Source of the DNA: Trichobilharzia regenti
Lineage: Eukaryota > Platyhelminthes > Trematoda > Strigeidida > Schistosomatidae
Direction of reading: 5' to 3'
Length of the DNA stretch: 64,000 nucleotides
Assembly (NCBI GenBank): GCA_944472135.2
Contig: OX235267.1
Location: forward strand, 16,227,452-16,291,451
Of the stretch, positions 33,230 through 43,579 are shown piece after piece. Position 1 is the first letter of the stretch. Every line of letters begins with the position of its first letter. A program made the position numbers and the translations under genes. The notes under the pieces are model-generated. The model was not told where the DNA came from. It worked only from the letters and a program-made list of their open reading frames with translations, and did not search any database.

Positions 33230-34240
33230 TAAGACCAATCAGTTACTGTTAAAATTTGCCCTCGAAAGTGTATTACATAGTGCAAGGCGTAATCTAGAAG
33301 GGGATGACAAATTGGAAATTAGAAAGAGGGGGCAGATGTCGGGGTGACGCAATCATTGTGAGAAAATGACTCATCAATATGGTTGCATAAAGTGGACAAG
33401 ACCTAGTGGAAAGACGACAAAGTGTTTTTATGTAAAATCTGTATGAAAACGCAATTTTACCAATAAACAGTAATAGAGTAATAATAAAATAAGGATGATG
33501 AGAATATTAATGGCAGTAATAACAGTAAATTCACATAATTAAAAGGAATTAAAACTATAGTGAGTGTATGTGGTGCTTTTGAATGCAGAGGTACAGTTTC
33601 AGATCCCGAATAGCCGATGATTCAGCTATGTACAGATGGCGTATGCGAAGTCGCTTTGTACGATATTGAGGGACTCTGTATAGTAGCGCTGTGAAGCATT
33701 CATGCGATCGTGTGTGCTCGATGTCCAGAGTTAACCAGGTTTTCGAGAATGGAGCTGCCAGAATCATTTTTCTCTCCTCTGGCTAGCTAGCTAACCAAGC
33801 TGGACAATGTTGCAGAATATGTTTGTGGACTTGACGTTGTGCAAGGCTGATAAACTTTGCTCTATACGAACAAGTAAACTGATAGATACATACAAGTGAG
33901 ATGTCCAAAAGCGGTATCTTACGCTTGACGTAGTAGTGGAATGGATAAATTGTCTTCTGGAGAATGTGATGCATAAAATGACTGCTTGAAAAGTCCTTTT
34001 TAGACATTTAGAAAGGCGGTTTCTAAGAATTTCCATTTTGGTGTCACTTTTGAAATCGAGCTTCATGAAGAGAATTCCCTAGGAACAGTCGTGATTTTTC
34101 CCTCCGTGTTTCTGTCCATAAATCTTGCTGAAAAGCCGTTCTCTAGTAGGGTTTCACGTAATGAATTTACCTGGTTCTCTTACGTGTCTTCCAAACAGAT
34201 TTTTCAGATCCTTGAACATAATCTGCGTGCTTTTTACACA
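33230..34240 (-). pseudogene. PLE linker, GIY-YIG domain and 3' UTR
   Basis: From 34066 the minus strand reads MKLDFKSDTKMEILRNRLSK, CLKRTFQAVILCITFSRRQF and SHLYVSISLLVRIEQSLSAL, then SSILENLVNSGHRAHTIA-like sequence down to 33555. The same UTR as at 25320-25640 follows. Residues at 34240-34070 give the upstream linker. The YIG motif is damaged. Confidence 0.75.
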
Positions 34241-34324
34241 CACATAAGCTGAATGAAACATCCACTTTCAGATAAGATTGTAACTTTGATCATTAAACAC
34301 CTAACAAGACTGCGCTATTGTTCG

Positions 34325-34550
34325 CTTGTGTATCAGTGTTCCGGTAGTAGAATACTCGCCAACCACCCCACAAGTAATCGATATCCCACTCCTCAGCCTT
34401 AGTTGACAGTAAATCCGATTAAGAGAAAATGTCGGGTGTCAGGCTAACTAAACTACCCCGTAAAAAGGAACATAACTCTCACTGAAACTTCAGAGGTCAA
34501 GTTTGAAGCCCTATCTTCCGTTTCGAATGTGAAGAAATCGACTAAGCCAT
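34325..34550 (+). repeat. Degenerate family B SINE
   Basis: 'gtagaatactcgccaacca', 'gtcgggtgtcaggctaacta' and 'tttgaagccctatcttccg' follow the family B order, strongly mutated. Confidence 0.45.
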
Positions 34551-35589
34551 AATCTTGAAGTCCTTAATAATTTTTTTTTAATCTCTTTTTCTTGACAAAA
34601 CCATCCGATTTTACTTTTTTCGCGTTCTCTCCTTGAAAAACAAAGTCAGTATATTATTCTCTGGCTTCTGATTGGTCAGTTTGTTGAACTAATAGTCTAA
34701 TAATCATAACGATAATTTGACAAATGTACCGGCTAGGTATTTTTTTTCTCCGCCCCGCTGAGACAAATCTTAGCTCCAAAGAAGGCATAAATCTTTCAAG
34801 AAGACGGTCTAGTCTCTTTCCTGTTGTTTCTCTTTTTTTCGTTTTTTGATATCGTTGAAATATTTTGATTGGTTATTAATGCTAATGTCTTCACGTGTTG
34901 TTTGTTACATGTCTGTCCATCAATCATGATTGCCACCGCCCTCTGCGCCTTAGTTTCATTTCACATCCTGTATTGAAAATGAAACTTTATGAAGGCAAAC
35001 TATTTGAATTACATAGTCAATATCTTCTAAAGACAAAATAAAGGTAAGCTGTTTAAGGAAAATAAGAACAACAATAATAATACTAATAAATAAGATCAGT
35101 TTTAATTTTGACCACGAATTGATGTACAATCAATCCACTAGACTCTTTCATCATATTTCATATAATTATTATTATTATTATTATTATCACTACTATTTTC
35201 CTCATATAAAGATTGAACAATGGTATGCGATAGCCTGTCTATGTGTGCTAGTTGATCATGTGACGCTTGTCTGATTTTCATTTCGATCACGTGTTACAAT
35301 AATGTAAAAAATAGCCAATCAGAGAGTTTTGTGTGTGTATATGTTTGTATGTATGTCTGTCTATCTATATGTCGACAATGCTTCTTACTGGTATTATTAA
35401 CCAATCAAAATGATTCATTTTTGCAAGATTGCAAATAGTTTCACTTATCAATAACCAACAAAAATGATATTCTGGAAAAATAATCACAGATATGTACATC
35501 ATATACAATTTTGGCACAAGTTTGATTTATAATGATAATATTAATAGGCGATGAGAAGTATTCCTAAGTGAATTTAACAAAAATCTAAA
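34551..35589. other. No recognised feature
   Basis: AT-rich, with (ATT)n at about 35166-35187 and several ATTGG/CCAAT words. No coding or element signature was supported. Confidence 0.4.
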
Positions 35590-36029
35590 ACAATTAGTAC
35601 CTTTTGTAAATTTGGATAGTTTTATTAGAAGACGGATATTATCTGAAAAATGTGATGTATTTGAGCTATACATTTCTAACAATCTGATCCCTCACACATT
35701 TATTTGTAGGTTTTTTCGATAATTACAAGCCGGGCTGGATGACAGGTTCTACGAATGACAGAATTCAACCTTTGTCTCAAAATCCTACCGTTTATTTCCC
35801 AGTTATATGGTAATTTGTTGAAAACATTTTTCTTAGGAGCGGTAGAGATTGAAGGTTTAGAGTCTAATTGCCTTCTACACCTGTTTAAAAATTTAAAAGG
35901 ATATCCGTTTTCAACAAGAGTATCCATCAATATTTCATTTTCTTTCTCTATAACAATAGCTGTGCAAATACGTTGAATCCTCTTAAATGGACATTTCACC
36001 AAGCGTCTCTTATACTGTAATGGACACAA
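35590..36029 (-). pseudogene. PLE linker fragment, left half of an opposed pair
   Basis: The stretch 36029-35700 reads MCPLQYKRRLVKCPFKRIQR, LMDTLVENGYPFKFLNRCRR and NKLPYNWEINGRILRQRLNS, the PLE region just before GIY-YIG. It then jumps directly into a segment (35590-35700) homologous to the reverse complement of about 36670-36790. The endonuclease is therefore deleted in this copy. Confidence 0.75.
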
Positions 36030-36034
36030 ACAAT

Positions 36035-36480
36035 CTATACTGCCACTAAGAAAAATATTTTCATAAAATTACCATATAACGGGGAAATAAACAGTAGGAT
36101 TTTCAGACAAAGGTTGAATTTAGTCATCCGTAGGGCGTATTGTGCAGCCAGGCTTGTAATTATTGAAAAAGCCAAAAATATGCTCCACTGCAAACCCGAA
36201 AGTGAACAAGTGATTATGTCACATCCCACACTATTTACCAAATTTCGTGTGTGTGTGTGGACATATATACATAGGGAGGAGTAATGGTGCTTTGCATGTG
36301 AGGGTGGGAGAACATACCCCGAAATGGTTGAAAAAACAAATAAATTCTGGAAAACCAAGAGACGCCGGTGTCAGACAGCCAACTTCGTCTATAGCTAAAC
36401 ACCTAATCGAGATGAACCATGAGAGTGATGTCAACTCATCCTTTGAGGTCATCTATAAAATGGTGAAGGACGCTTATTGA
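36035..36480 (+). pseudogene. PLE GIY-YIG domain, right half of an opposed pair
   Basis: Frames give TKKNIFIKLPYNGEINSRIF, RQRLNLVIRRAYCAARLVII, and then an open 78-codon stretch with VCVCGHIYIGRSNGALHVRV, GEHTPKWL and SSIAKHLIEMNHESDVNSSF. The C-x-CG-x(3)-YIGR pattern, the RV.EH motif and the terminal helices are well preserved. It starts with the same residues that end the opposed left copy. Confidence 0.8.
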
Positions 36481-36616
36481 AATACTCTGAGGCTATAGCT
36501 ATTCATAAACTTAAGATGCCCCCCGTCCCTATGTATTCAAAAACAGTTTATTATTACTCTTTACCTACTTGGTAGTCCTTATTTGATTGCATTACCAAAC
36601 GTTGTGTTAATCATTC

Positions 36617-36999
36617 TTAAATCTTTTTTGTTGTTACTTCTTTTAATTTAATTGCCCTTAATTTTTTCATATATATCGGCTTGACAAGTAAGTGTGTGAG
36701 GGATCCGATTGTTCGAAATGTATAGCACAAATACATAACATTTTCAGATAATCTCCGTCCTCTTATAGCACTATTCGAACTTAAAAATTTTAAAATCGAA
36801 CTATTGATGGATTTTACTGCACTTTTACTTAGCCACACTGATAGGTGCTCCCGAACAAGTACGGCCAACATAACCCCACTCTACTACAGGCACAGTTGAA
36901 CTGGTAGATACAAGAAGAGGAATTACAACCGGTTGTGTGGTAACTATCGCCTGTAGTTTACCAGCAGTGAAAGTGCTTTGAATGGACGGGAACACCTAC
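36617..36999 (-). pseudogene. PLE GIY-YIG fragment
   Basis: The minus strand reads SSSCIYQFNCACSRVG then LVREHLSVWLSKSAVKSINS, then SSILKF, continuing into a non-typical tail with SNSAIRGRRLSENVMYLCYT. It ends exactly at the LTR start at 37000. Confidence 0.65.
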
Positions 37000-37336
37000 T
37001 GTAACAACAGAAGACAAGGGCCAAGAAACAGTTCCTTTATCGAGAAAATCAGCAGATATTTACAGATCTTTATGTACATTATTATTGGCGTTAATATTAG
37101 CAGAGAAGCAACGTCTTCTGATTGGCTATTTTCTCGCTTAAGGTTATTATGTACTGCTTGTAACCGTTGCTCAGAAAGCTAAGCCATATATCTGCGAATG
37201 GAATTTCCACACGTAAAGTCTTCTGTGATTGGTAGGTGAGTCCCTTAGGGTTAAGTTTTGTTCTTGTTTTTTCCCATGACTCTGATTCGGGACATAAACA
37301 TTGTCGTCAATTTTTGTCTTGCAACAGCTCTCACGA
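37000..37336 (-). mobile_element. LTR copy without matching TSD
   Basis: 337 bp from 'tgtaacaacagaagacaagg' to 'aacagctctcacga'. The flanks are CTAC (left) and CTAA (right), so the 4-bp TSD is imperfect. PLE sequence on the left is minus strand and on the right plus strand. The LTR therefore lies at an orientation switch. Confidence 0.7.
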
Positions 37337-37620
37337 CTAAATAAAGGTGTAGTGAAAACCACCATCGACTGTTTGATGTTGCACCAACTGATCCAAACCG
37401 GCTGACCACAAAGTCAGCAACGAAGAATCCTTCTCCATCATCTCTCAGCTATCAAATAAATTGCCAAAAGCATAGAGGTACCGCATACTCCAAGCAGCTG
37501 AAGCCGCTATCGCATACGTCTGAAACAACCGATGTTGTGTGAACAGAAGAAACAGGTTCAACTAGCCACTTTACTCCTCTAGACTGGTGTGGAGTCTGCA
37601 AATTCATAAATACCTAATTA
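37337..37620 (+). pseudogene. PLE C-terminal end
   Basis: Frames give SVKTTIDCLMLHQLIQTG, then SQQRRILLHHLSAIK, then IEVPHTPS and LCEQKKQVQLATLL. This is the region after GIY-YIG through the C-terminus. Frame-broken. Confidence 0.65.
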
Positions 37621-37699
37621 CATCGGTCTTTTTGATATGGTCCTCGTCCTGTAAATTTCAATTCCATACCCCTTCTCATGACACTTGCGTTCACTAGCC

Positions 37700-38075
37700 T
37701 TTCTCTTCTTATTTAAACGTAGTCATCCTAGTTTTGGAATCATCGTCAGTGTGCACCCACCGCCTGGGTTGAAGCCCAGGACCTTCCAGATACAAGGAAA
37801 ACTGGCTCGTATACCATTCAGCCACTGGGACCCAACCCGATTCAATGGCCAGCCCATGAATTCTAACTTCTACCAATTCGTGATGCATTTGGCGTGTCTG
37901 GAACCAACCAATGTCATCGGTGGGAAATCCATCCTCACACAGTTGACTGGTTGGACCTCACTGTTCACTACTTCTCAATAGAACTAACTCCAGGAATCTC
38001 CACCTACTGTAGCAAGTCACTAGCGAGCATCACACTGATTTTCAAGAGTTGGTTTGTAAGGATTATATTTGTCTA
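37700..38075 (-). repeat. Family A SINE, long unit reaching the next tail
   Basis: The tRNA-like part is at about 37735-37860. It is followed by the long 5' segment (about 37860-38060) also seen at 45900-46080, and then 'ttcaagagttggtttgtaag', the tail start of a second unit. This shows a head-to-tail repeat organisation. Confidence 0.65.
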
Positions 38076-38084
38076 AACGAGTTT

Positions 38085-38290
38085 GACGATGTGCATCGGT
38101 ATCATAGTGGTCAGGACTCTTACCGACCATGCACATGGTCCGGGGTTCGACCCCCTGCCGGCTCACACTTGATATCAGTGGTCGGCCTGCAAAATTTGGG
38201 TTACCGATATCATATGCTGAAAATTCCATACTCCTATCAAAAATACTGTGTGGTTTCAAGCTATAATCAAAATTAAAAAAATTAAAATTA
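38085..38290 (+). repeat. Family C SINE
   Basis: tRNA-like head with 'ggtcaggactcttaccgacc' and B-box-like 'ggggttcgaccccc', body 'ggtcggcctgcaaaatttgg', tail and a poor A-rich end. Confidence 0.75.
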
Positions 38291-38309
38291 AGTTTTAAAA
38301 AATATCATT

Positions 38310-38645
38310 TAGGGAACCATTGAAAACCAGGACAGCAATACTGGACAATGGTTTCATCCTAGTTTGGAAATCATCTGCGGTACGCACCACTGGCGTTAGA
38401 ATCGGTAGATGTTAGAATTCATAGGCTGCCCATTGAATCGGGTCGGGTCCCAGTTGCTGAATGGTGTACGAGCTAGTTTGCTTTGTAACCGGAAGGTCCT
38501 TGGTTTGAACCGTGTTGGTGGGTGTGTACTGCCGATGATTCCCTAATTAACATGAGGCAACTGTCCAGTACTTCAGTGGTGGTTTTCAACGGTTCTCTTA
38601 CTGATATCAAACCGTGGTCAAATTCGTAAGAACAAATTTAATCCT
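38310..38645. repeat. Family A SINE head-to-head pair, diverged
   Basis: A short minus half (38310-38395) is followed by a plus half (38400-38645) with 'accggaaggtccttggtttg'. The hammerhead cores are not intact. Confidence 0.55.
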
Positions 38646-39680
38646 TAAAAACCAAACTCTTGAAAATAATTCTGTCATTATTTAGGATGGATATATATCT
38701 GTAGAACCTAATGAAGAAGACATTACCGAAGAGAATATTCTTTGTTCAGTTCTCAGTCTTTTGAAATTTCGAATGGGCATCTTTAATAAATTAAAATCAA
38801 AGTTTCAGTTTCAAGTATCAAGGAATAATATGTATATATAATTACGAGACTAAATTCATTGACCATTCAGAGGCCACTTGTGTCTCCGTGAATTCTAAAT
38901 TCTGTCAATTTATGATATATTACTCTAAAGAGGACTTATGAGGCATATCATTTGCAAATTGGTCAAATATCACCACAACTGATAGCTTTTTTGATTCTTG
39001 CACAGTGTTTGTAACCTTCTTCGTACAGTTCTCTTCTTTGATTTTATTTTTTTTCAGTGACTAAAACCTATTGTTACTTTTCTGACTTCGTTTATTGACA
39101 TGCTACTTATATGTGATTATAAGTAGGACTCACTACAGTACTACCACTGGCCAGCCAGTACTTCAGTATGTATCCACTTCGCTTTTACACAGTCGACCTT
39201 GCTGGTAATGATTTCTCATTCGTCCAGTAGCCGCCAATAAGTTGAAGAATGGTATTTAGATTACGGCTTTCAATAAACGCCAAGTGATATGTCTGCTGAT
39301 GAAATCTCTGTTGAAATTGATCCAAATTCATAGACCCCCCCCTAATCTCATTCCAGAGTCACTTATAATCTTTAGAAGTTTATTTTCGAAGAAGTTTTTC
39401 GGTTAAAAAAGGTACAATCAAATAAGAAATTATCACTTGTCTGTTCTTAGCAGGTAATTGTTGAACCAGTCACTATTCTGTGTGTGCACTACTAATTGTT
39501 CGACTTAATAAGCTTAGTTGTATGGGACTGGATTTTCACATAAGTCCATTCTCTTATTCTATTTAGGTTGATTAAATTGCTAAGTCTGGAATAAGTAGGA
39601 ATGGATTCGAACTTGTGGTACAGGGGGCTGGAAGTCAATCAACTCCTTAAGTCAAAGAACTGCATTGCCAAATATTTTTT
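38646..39680. other. Mostly unrecognised; repeat F at about 38690-38800
   Basis: The only recognisable item is repeat F ('gaagaagacattaccgaaga' then 'gaatattctttgttcag'), a PLE-terminal-like motif. The remainder shows no gene. Confidence 0.4.
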
Positions 39681-39682
39681 TC

Positions 39683-39907
39683 CGGCACGTTCCTCAGTGG
39701 AACATAGGGCTTCAAGCTAGTTGCTTGAAGTTTCTGTGGCAGTCTTTATTTTACGGGATGGAGTTGCTAGCCTTATGTCCAACCTTTCCTCTTCATCAGC
39801 ATTATTTCTGGCTTAGCGAGGTAAAGGAGTGCGTCTAGTAGTCGGCGATCGAACCCCGGACCATCTGCATGGTCGGCGAGCGTCCTAACCGCTATGCCAC
39901 CGACGCT
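39683..39907 (-). repeat. Family B SINE
   Basis: Near full-length minus copy, from tail 'cacgttcctcagtggaacat' to head 'cggtggcatagcggttagga'. Confidence 0.75.
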
Positions 39908-40235
39908 GTTGGGTGTAGACTCGATGAACAAGGATTCAGTCTGTAATCAACGTCTCTCGCTCTCCACCTACTTATATTGATTTTTATAATTTGAACTCGG
40001 GCCCTCCCAACATGCTATTCTATGTTTGTGTGTGAATGCACGCAGTGCAACATAGTGCTGAGTTTTTTCTAAATTACTCATCTGTCTTCGCGAGGTCAGT
40101 CATTCTAACCTTAGCTCTAAATTTTTATGTTCTGACAATCTGGCTACGCCCCATCTTCTAGTGTGACCTGTGTAGTTGACCTCACTCATAGTCATTACAA
40201 AGTATTTTGTAAATTATATTATTTTGTTTAATTTG
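39908..40235 (-). pseudogene. PLE C-terminal fragment, left half of an opposed pair
   Basis: Its reverse complement parallels 40385-40975 and 3226-3550, starting near the sequence for IYKIL.NDYE and ending 'atcgagtctacaccc'. Frame-broken GIY-YIG region. Confidence 0.6.
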
Positions 40236-40449
40236 ACCCATCGGATACGTTAGCCTACAGGCCCTGTGCCTGAGTAAGTTATCGCCCATCTTATTGTATT
40301 TCATTGATAACACTAATATTATTTTCTCCGAATGTGCTTTATTTTCCATTCTGTTTCACTGCTCACATAACTTTCTAATTAGACAAACTAATACAATTTA
40401 CAAAATACCTTGCAATGACTGTGAGTCAGGTCAACTGCATAGGTCAAAC

Positions 40450-40744
40450 TGTAACAACAAAAGACAAGGGCCAGGTAACAGATCGTTTTATTACGAAAAT
40501 CAACACGTATTTATATATATTTCACATACATTATTATAGCTTATGCAAGTAGACAAGCGCAGTCTTCTGATTGGTTGTTTATCAGAAGTTAAGCAGACAA
40601 ACGCAGGCTTCTGATAGGTTGTTTCGGGATCCCTCGAAAAATAGAGTCCTCTATCTGCGAATCATATTTTGCCACGTTAAGTCTGCTGTGATTGATTGTT
40701 GAATCAGCCTTGTACATATTTTCTCACGGCCTGCTCTCACCACA
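40450..40744 (-). mobile_element. Solo LTR with 4-bp TSD
   Basis: 295 bp, 'tgtaacaacaaaagac' to 'ctgctctcaccaca', flanked by AAAC at 40446-40449 and 40745-40748. Removing it rejoins the PLE sequence without a gap. Confidence 0.85.
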
Positions 40745-41125
40745 AAACTAGTAGATCGGGAGTAGTCAGACTGTCAGAACATAGGAATTTAGAGCTAAGA
40801 TTAGAATAACGGACTTCGCGAAGGCAGATGAGTAATTTAGAAAAAGACTCAGCGCTATGTTACACTGCATGCATTCACGCACAACCACACAATAGCATGG
40901 TGGGAGGGACAGAATTGAAATTGTAAAATCTAATATAGGTAGGTGGAGAGTGAGAGAGGTCGATTACTGACTAAATCTTGTTAATTTAATTCGATTGCAA
41001 AATAATTCAAATGAACTGTAGACAAGATTTGACAGAATAGTTCTAAAATATTTGGGTGCCGAGTGAGAAGTAGACATTTGTAAAAAATTATATTTGTAAA
41101 ATCTCAGTGAGATTGAAATGAGTAA

Positions 41126-41170
41126 TTCCAACGTTTCGTTCGGCAATCTGGTCCGAACTTCTTCAGGGAA
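41126..41170 (-). ncRNA. HHR-like motif of PLE type
   Basis: Stem I ttcc/ggaa, core CUGAAGA, one unpaired A, stem II gttcgg/ccgaac, GAAA, very short stem III (acgt), then a GUU site. The extra A before stem II makes activity uncertain. Confidence 0.4.
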
Positions 41171-41442
41171 ATTAATCGAAATTAACATAACAGAGGTTTA
41201 TATATAAAAGGAACATTTACAACTGTTTACCCGTACACACACATACATACTGTGTTTAAAGTGTTTAACAAAGGTAGACCAATATATGTAAGTCCAAGGT
41301 CAAATTTTGATCACAACTCATACAATTTTGTTTATTATACTTGTTGATACTTGTTTTATGAATCATGATTAGACAAAGTTTTTAAAAACAAAAAATATTC
41401 CTTTTATATATAAAAACCTCTGTTATGTTAATTTCGATTAAT

Positions 41443-41487
41443 TTCCCTGAAGAAGTTCATACCACATTGGCGAACGAAACGTTGGAA
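41443..41487 (+). ncRNA. HHR-like motif of PLE type
   Basis: Same layout as the opposed copy, but stem II keeps only gttc/gaac. Confidence 0.35.
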
Positions 41488-41660
41488 TTACTCATTTCAA
41501 TATCGCTGAGATTTTACAAATATAATTTTTTTAAATGACTGAATCCTTCTTCATCGAGTGAATCTACACCCAACACGTGCAACACGAATGACTCATCACT
41601 CATACTGGAAATGTGCAAAATACTACTACCAATCAAATCAAGCGATGAACTGAAATAATG

Positions 41661-41800
41661 GAATTATATAAACGAAGTTAGAAAGTTGTATCAGTTGTGT
41701 CTTGATGTGATTTTGAGCAACAGTAAACTGTACTCCAAACGTGGTCATCAGTAAATATTGCTGTATAACACTGTGAGACTTTATCAAAATAAATGAAACA
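41661..41800 (+). repeat. PLE tail repeat
   Basis: Matches 1-204 and 3768-3968, in the same orientation as the preceding PLE fragment. Confidence 0.55.
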
Positions 41801-41833
41801 ATGAAAGTATTTATGTCTTCATTCAGAAGAGAT

Positions 41834-42032
41834 CATTTTTTTTTTTTTTTTTTTTATTTACAGCTTGATTCCACACTGTATTTTCGGTACAAGTATCGAA
41901 TTTTCAGCATGGATATCGGTAGCCCAAATTTAGCAGGCCGACCATAGATATCGGATGTGCGTCGGTGCGGACTCGAACCCCGGACCATGTGCATGGTCGG
42001 CGAGAGTCCTAACCACTGTGCCACCGACGCAC
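41834..42032 (-). repeat. Family C SINE with poly(A) tail
   Basis: A plus-strand run of about 20 T at 41834-41855 is the minus-strand poly(A). It is followed by tail, body and a head with B-box-like 'ggggttcgagtccgc'. This is the best-preserved family C copy. Confidence 0.8.
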
Positions 42033-42059
42033 AAACCTTTCACCACTTGTCACTTGCTG

Positions 42060-43270
42060 ATATGAACGAAGACGTTTATTTTGAAATCAAAACAAGATTT
42101 TGAGCGAACAATTGTGGTTTCGATAACTTCTTCTTCTTCTTCAGGCTCTACAGTTATAAATCCATGAATAATAGAGTACATATAGCCAGCCAATAAAGGC
42201 AAATGAAAATAATATCAGAAACTGTATTGGGGTGCATGTGTAAGTTGAGATAATAGTCCATTAGTTAACATAGTCAATTAAATGTTTACATGGTGTAAAG
42301 TCAGAAAAAATGTGATGAAGTGTGAATGAACAATTGGGTGATATAGCGTTGTTTTATAGTCAACAGAATACAAGTGTCCTTGGAGTGAAAGAAATACAAT
42401 AACCACAAAATACATACAAATACACATTAACAAAGGGGACACTGAACGTGAGGGCTGACCGATAATGTCTAATGATAAAATAAAGAGGTTAAATTGTAAA
42501 TTGTAATAAAATGCTACAGAATTGGTAGGTTTAGTATAAAATCATAAAGGTTGATAAAAAGTAAGGGTAACAATGAGGTGAAATAAACTGGGTGAAGAAA
42601 TGGATAGTAAAGACATGATATCACAAATAATAATAATAATGATAATAATAGTACGAAAAATTATGATCCTGGTGACCTTATAGTGGGCCAGGGTAGACAA
42701 AGAGAGTGAATAAGTTTTTTCTGTACACATAGGTCTGGTCTTTCTCTATTAATCTCTAAAGCCTCAGCTGTGGCTAGGAGGCGTAATCGTGTGCCTTTGG
42801 GGAGATTGTTCGGTACCCGATACGCAACTGTAAATGACTCATCTACTTTGATGCTGTGTTCACTATCCACTAGATGAGACAGAATTGCACTATTAATTGA
42901 TTTGGTTGTTCTTTTCCCAAGCCAAACAGGAATATGTTCACGAGTGCGTAGAGATAAATTCCTCTGGGTACGACTATATAACTAGCTCCACAGGAGCAGT
43001 TAAATTTATATACACACAATGATTTCGCCATTTTGGGCAATCTATCTTTCATGCACGGTGTCAATATCGGTTTGGTTGACAAACTGACATACAGTTTTGC
43101 AGCATTAAAAGTTCTTTCAACTGATCTTGTTAATCTACGGTTTAATATATCACTGGCTATATCACCTTTGAATTGTACCTTAAAGTAAAGCTTTTTCCTA
43201 CTTACTGTGTCTCGCTTGGTATTATGTGTAGTTTCGTAGATATACTTCTTTACAAAGTTGGTTTATTTTG
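42060..43270 (-). pseudogene. PLE linker, GIY-YIG region and 3' UTR with repeat F
   Basis: From about 43200: YFKVQFKGDIASDILNRRLT, RSVERTFNAAKLYVSLSTKP, then SLCVYKFNCSCGASYIVVPR (GIY-YIG entry with YIG changed to YIV). After a frameshift near 42880 it continues VDSEHSIKVDESFTVAYRVP and ends PDLCVQKKLIHSLCLPWP near 42680. The non-coding part down to 42060 ends with repeat F. Confidence 0.75.
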
Positions 43271-43579
43271 GCTAAACCGCTTTACTCTTTAGCTTTACAG
43301 CTCACTTAATTCATGAATGAAAATAATAACAAAAGTCATGAGTAGTCATAATCAAAGTTGTTCATATTAATCAATACATGAGAGCAGTTAAGTAAGCGTA
43401 TTCGAGTTACCTAATAATAAGATGAATAACGCCATGAGTAAATTGTAATCAAGTTGCACATAGAAACGAAGGAAACTGAGATGCAACGTAAGAGTTCGAA
43501 AAAAACACACAAAAGTTAGAAAAACAAACAAACAAAGAAATTCAAGTTAATAGAAATCAATAAGACTGTGTTATCATGA
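43271..43579. other. No recognised feature
   Basis: AT-rich, no signature. Confidence 0.3.

Larger units (their letters stand above)
41084..41535. mobile_element. PLE-terminus-like element with inverted ends and HHR-like motifs
   Basis: Roughly 130-bp inverted ends (41084-41215 minus, 41398-41535 plus) both begin at an 'aaaaaattatatttgtaaaatct'-type edge. They carry the motif 'cctgaagaagttc' followed by 'cgaacgaaacgttgg'. The about 180-bp centre is non-coding. Hammerhead motifs have been reported in the terminal repeats of PLEs, and this looks like a pair of such termini. Confidence 0.5.
40290..41660 (+). pseudogene. PLE C-terminal fragment, split by an LTR and a TIR element
   Basis: NTIYKIPCNDCESGQLHRSN lies just left of the LTR at 40450. 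After 40745 the same element resumes to about 40975, then again after 41535. Together with 39908-40235 it forms a head-to-head PLE pair. Confidence 0.6.
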
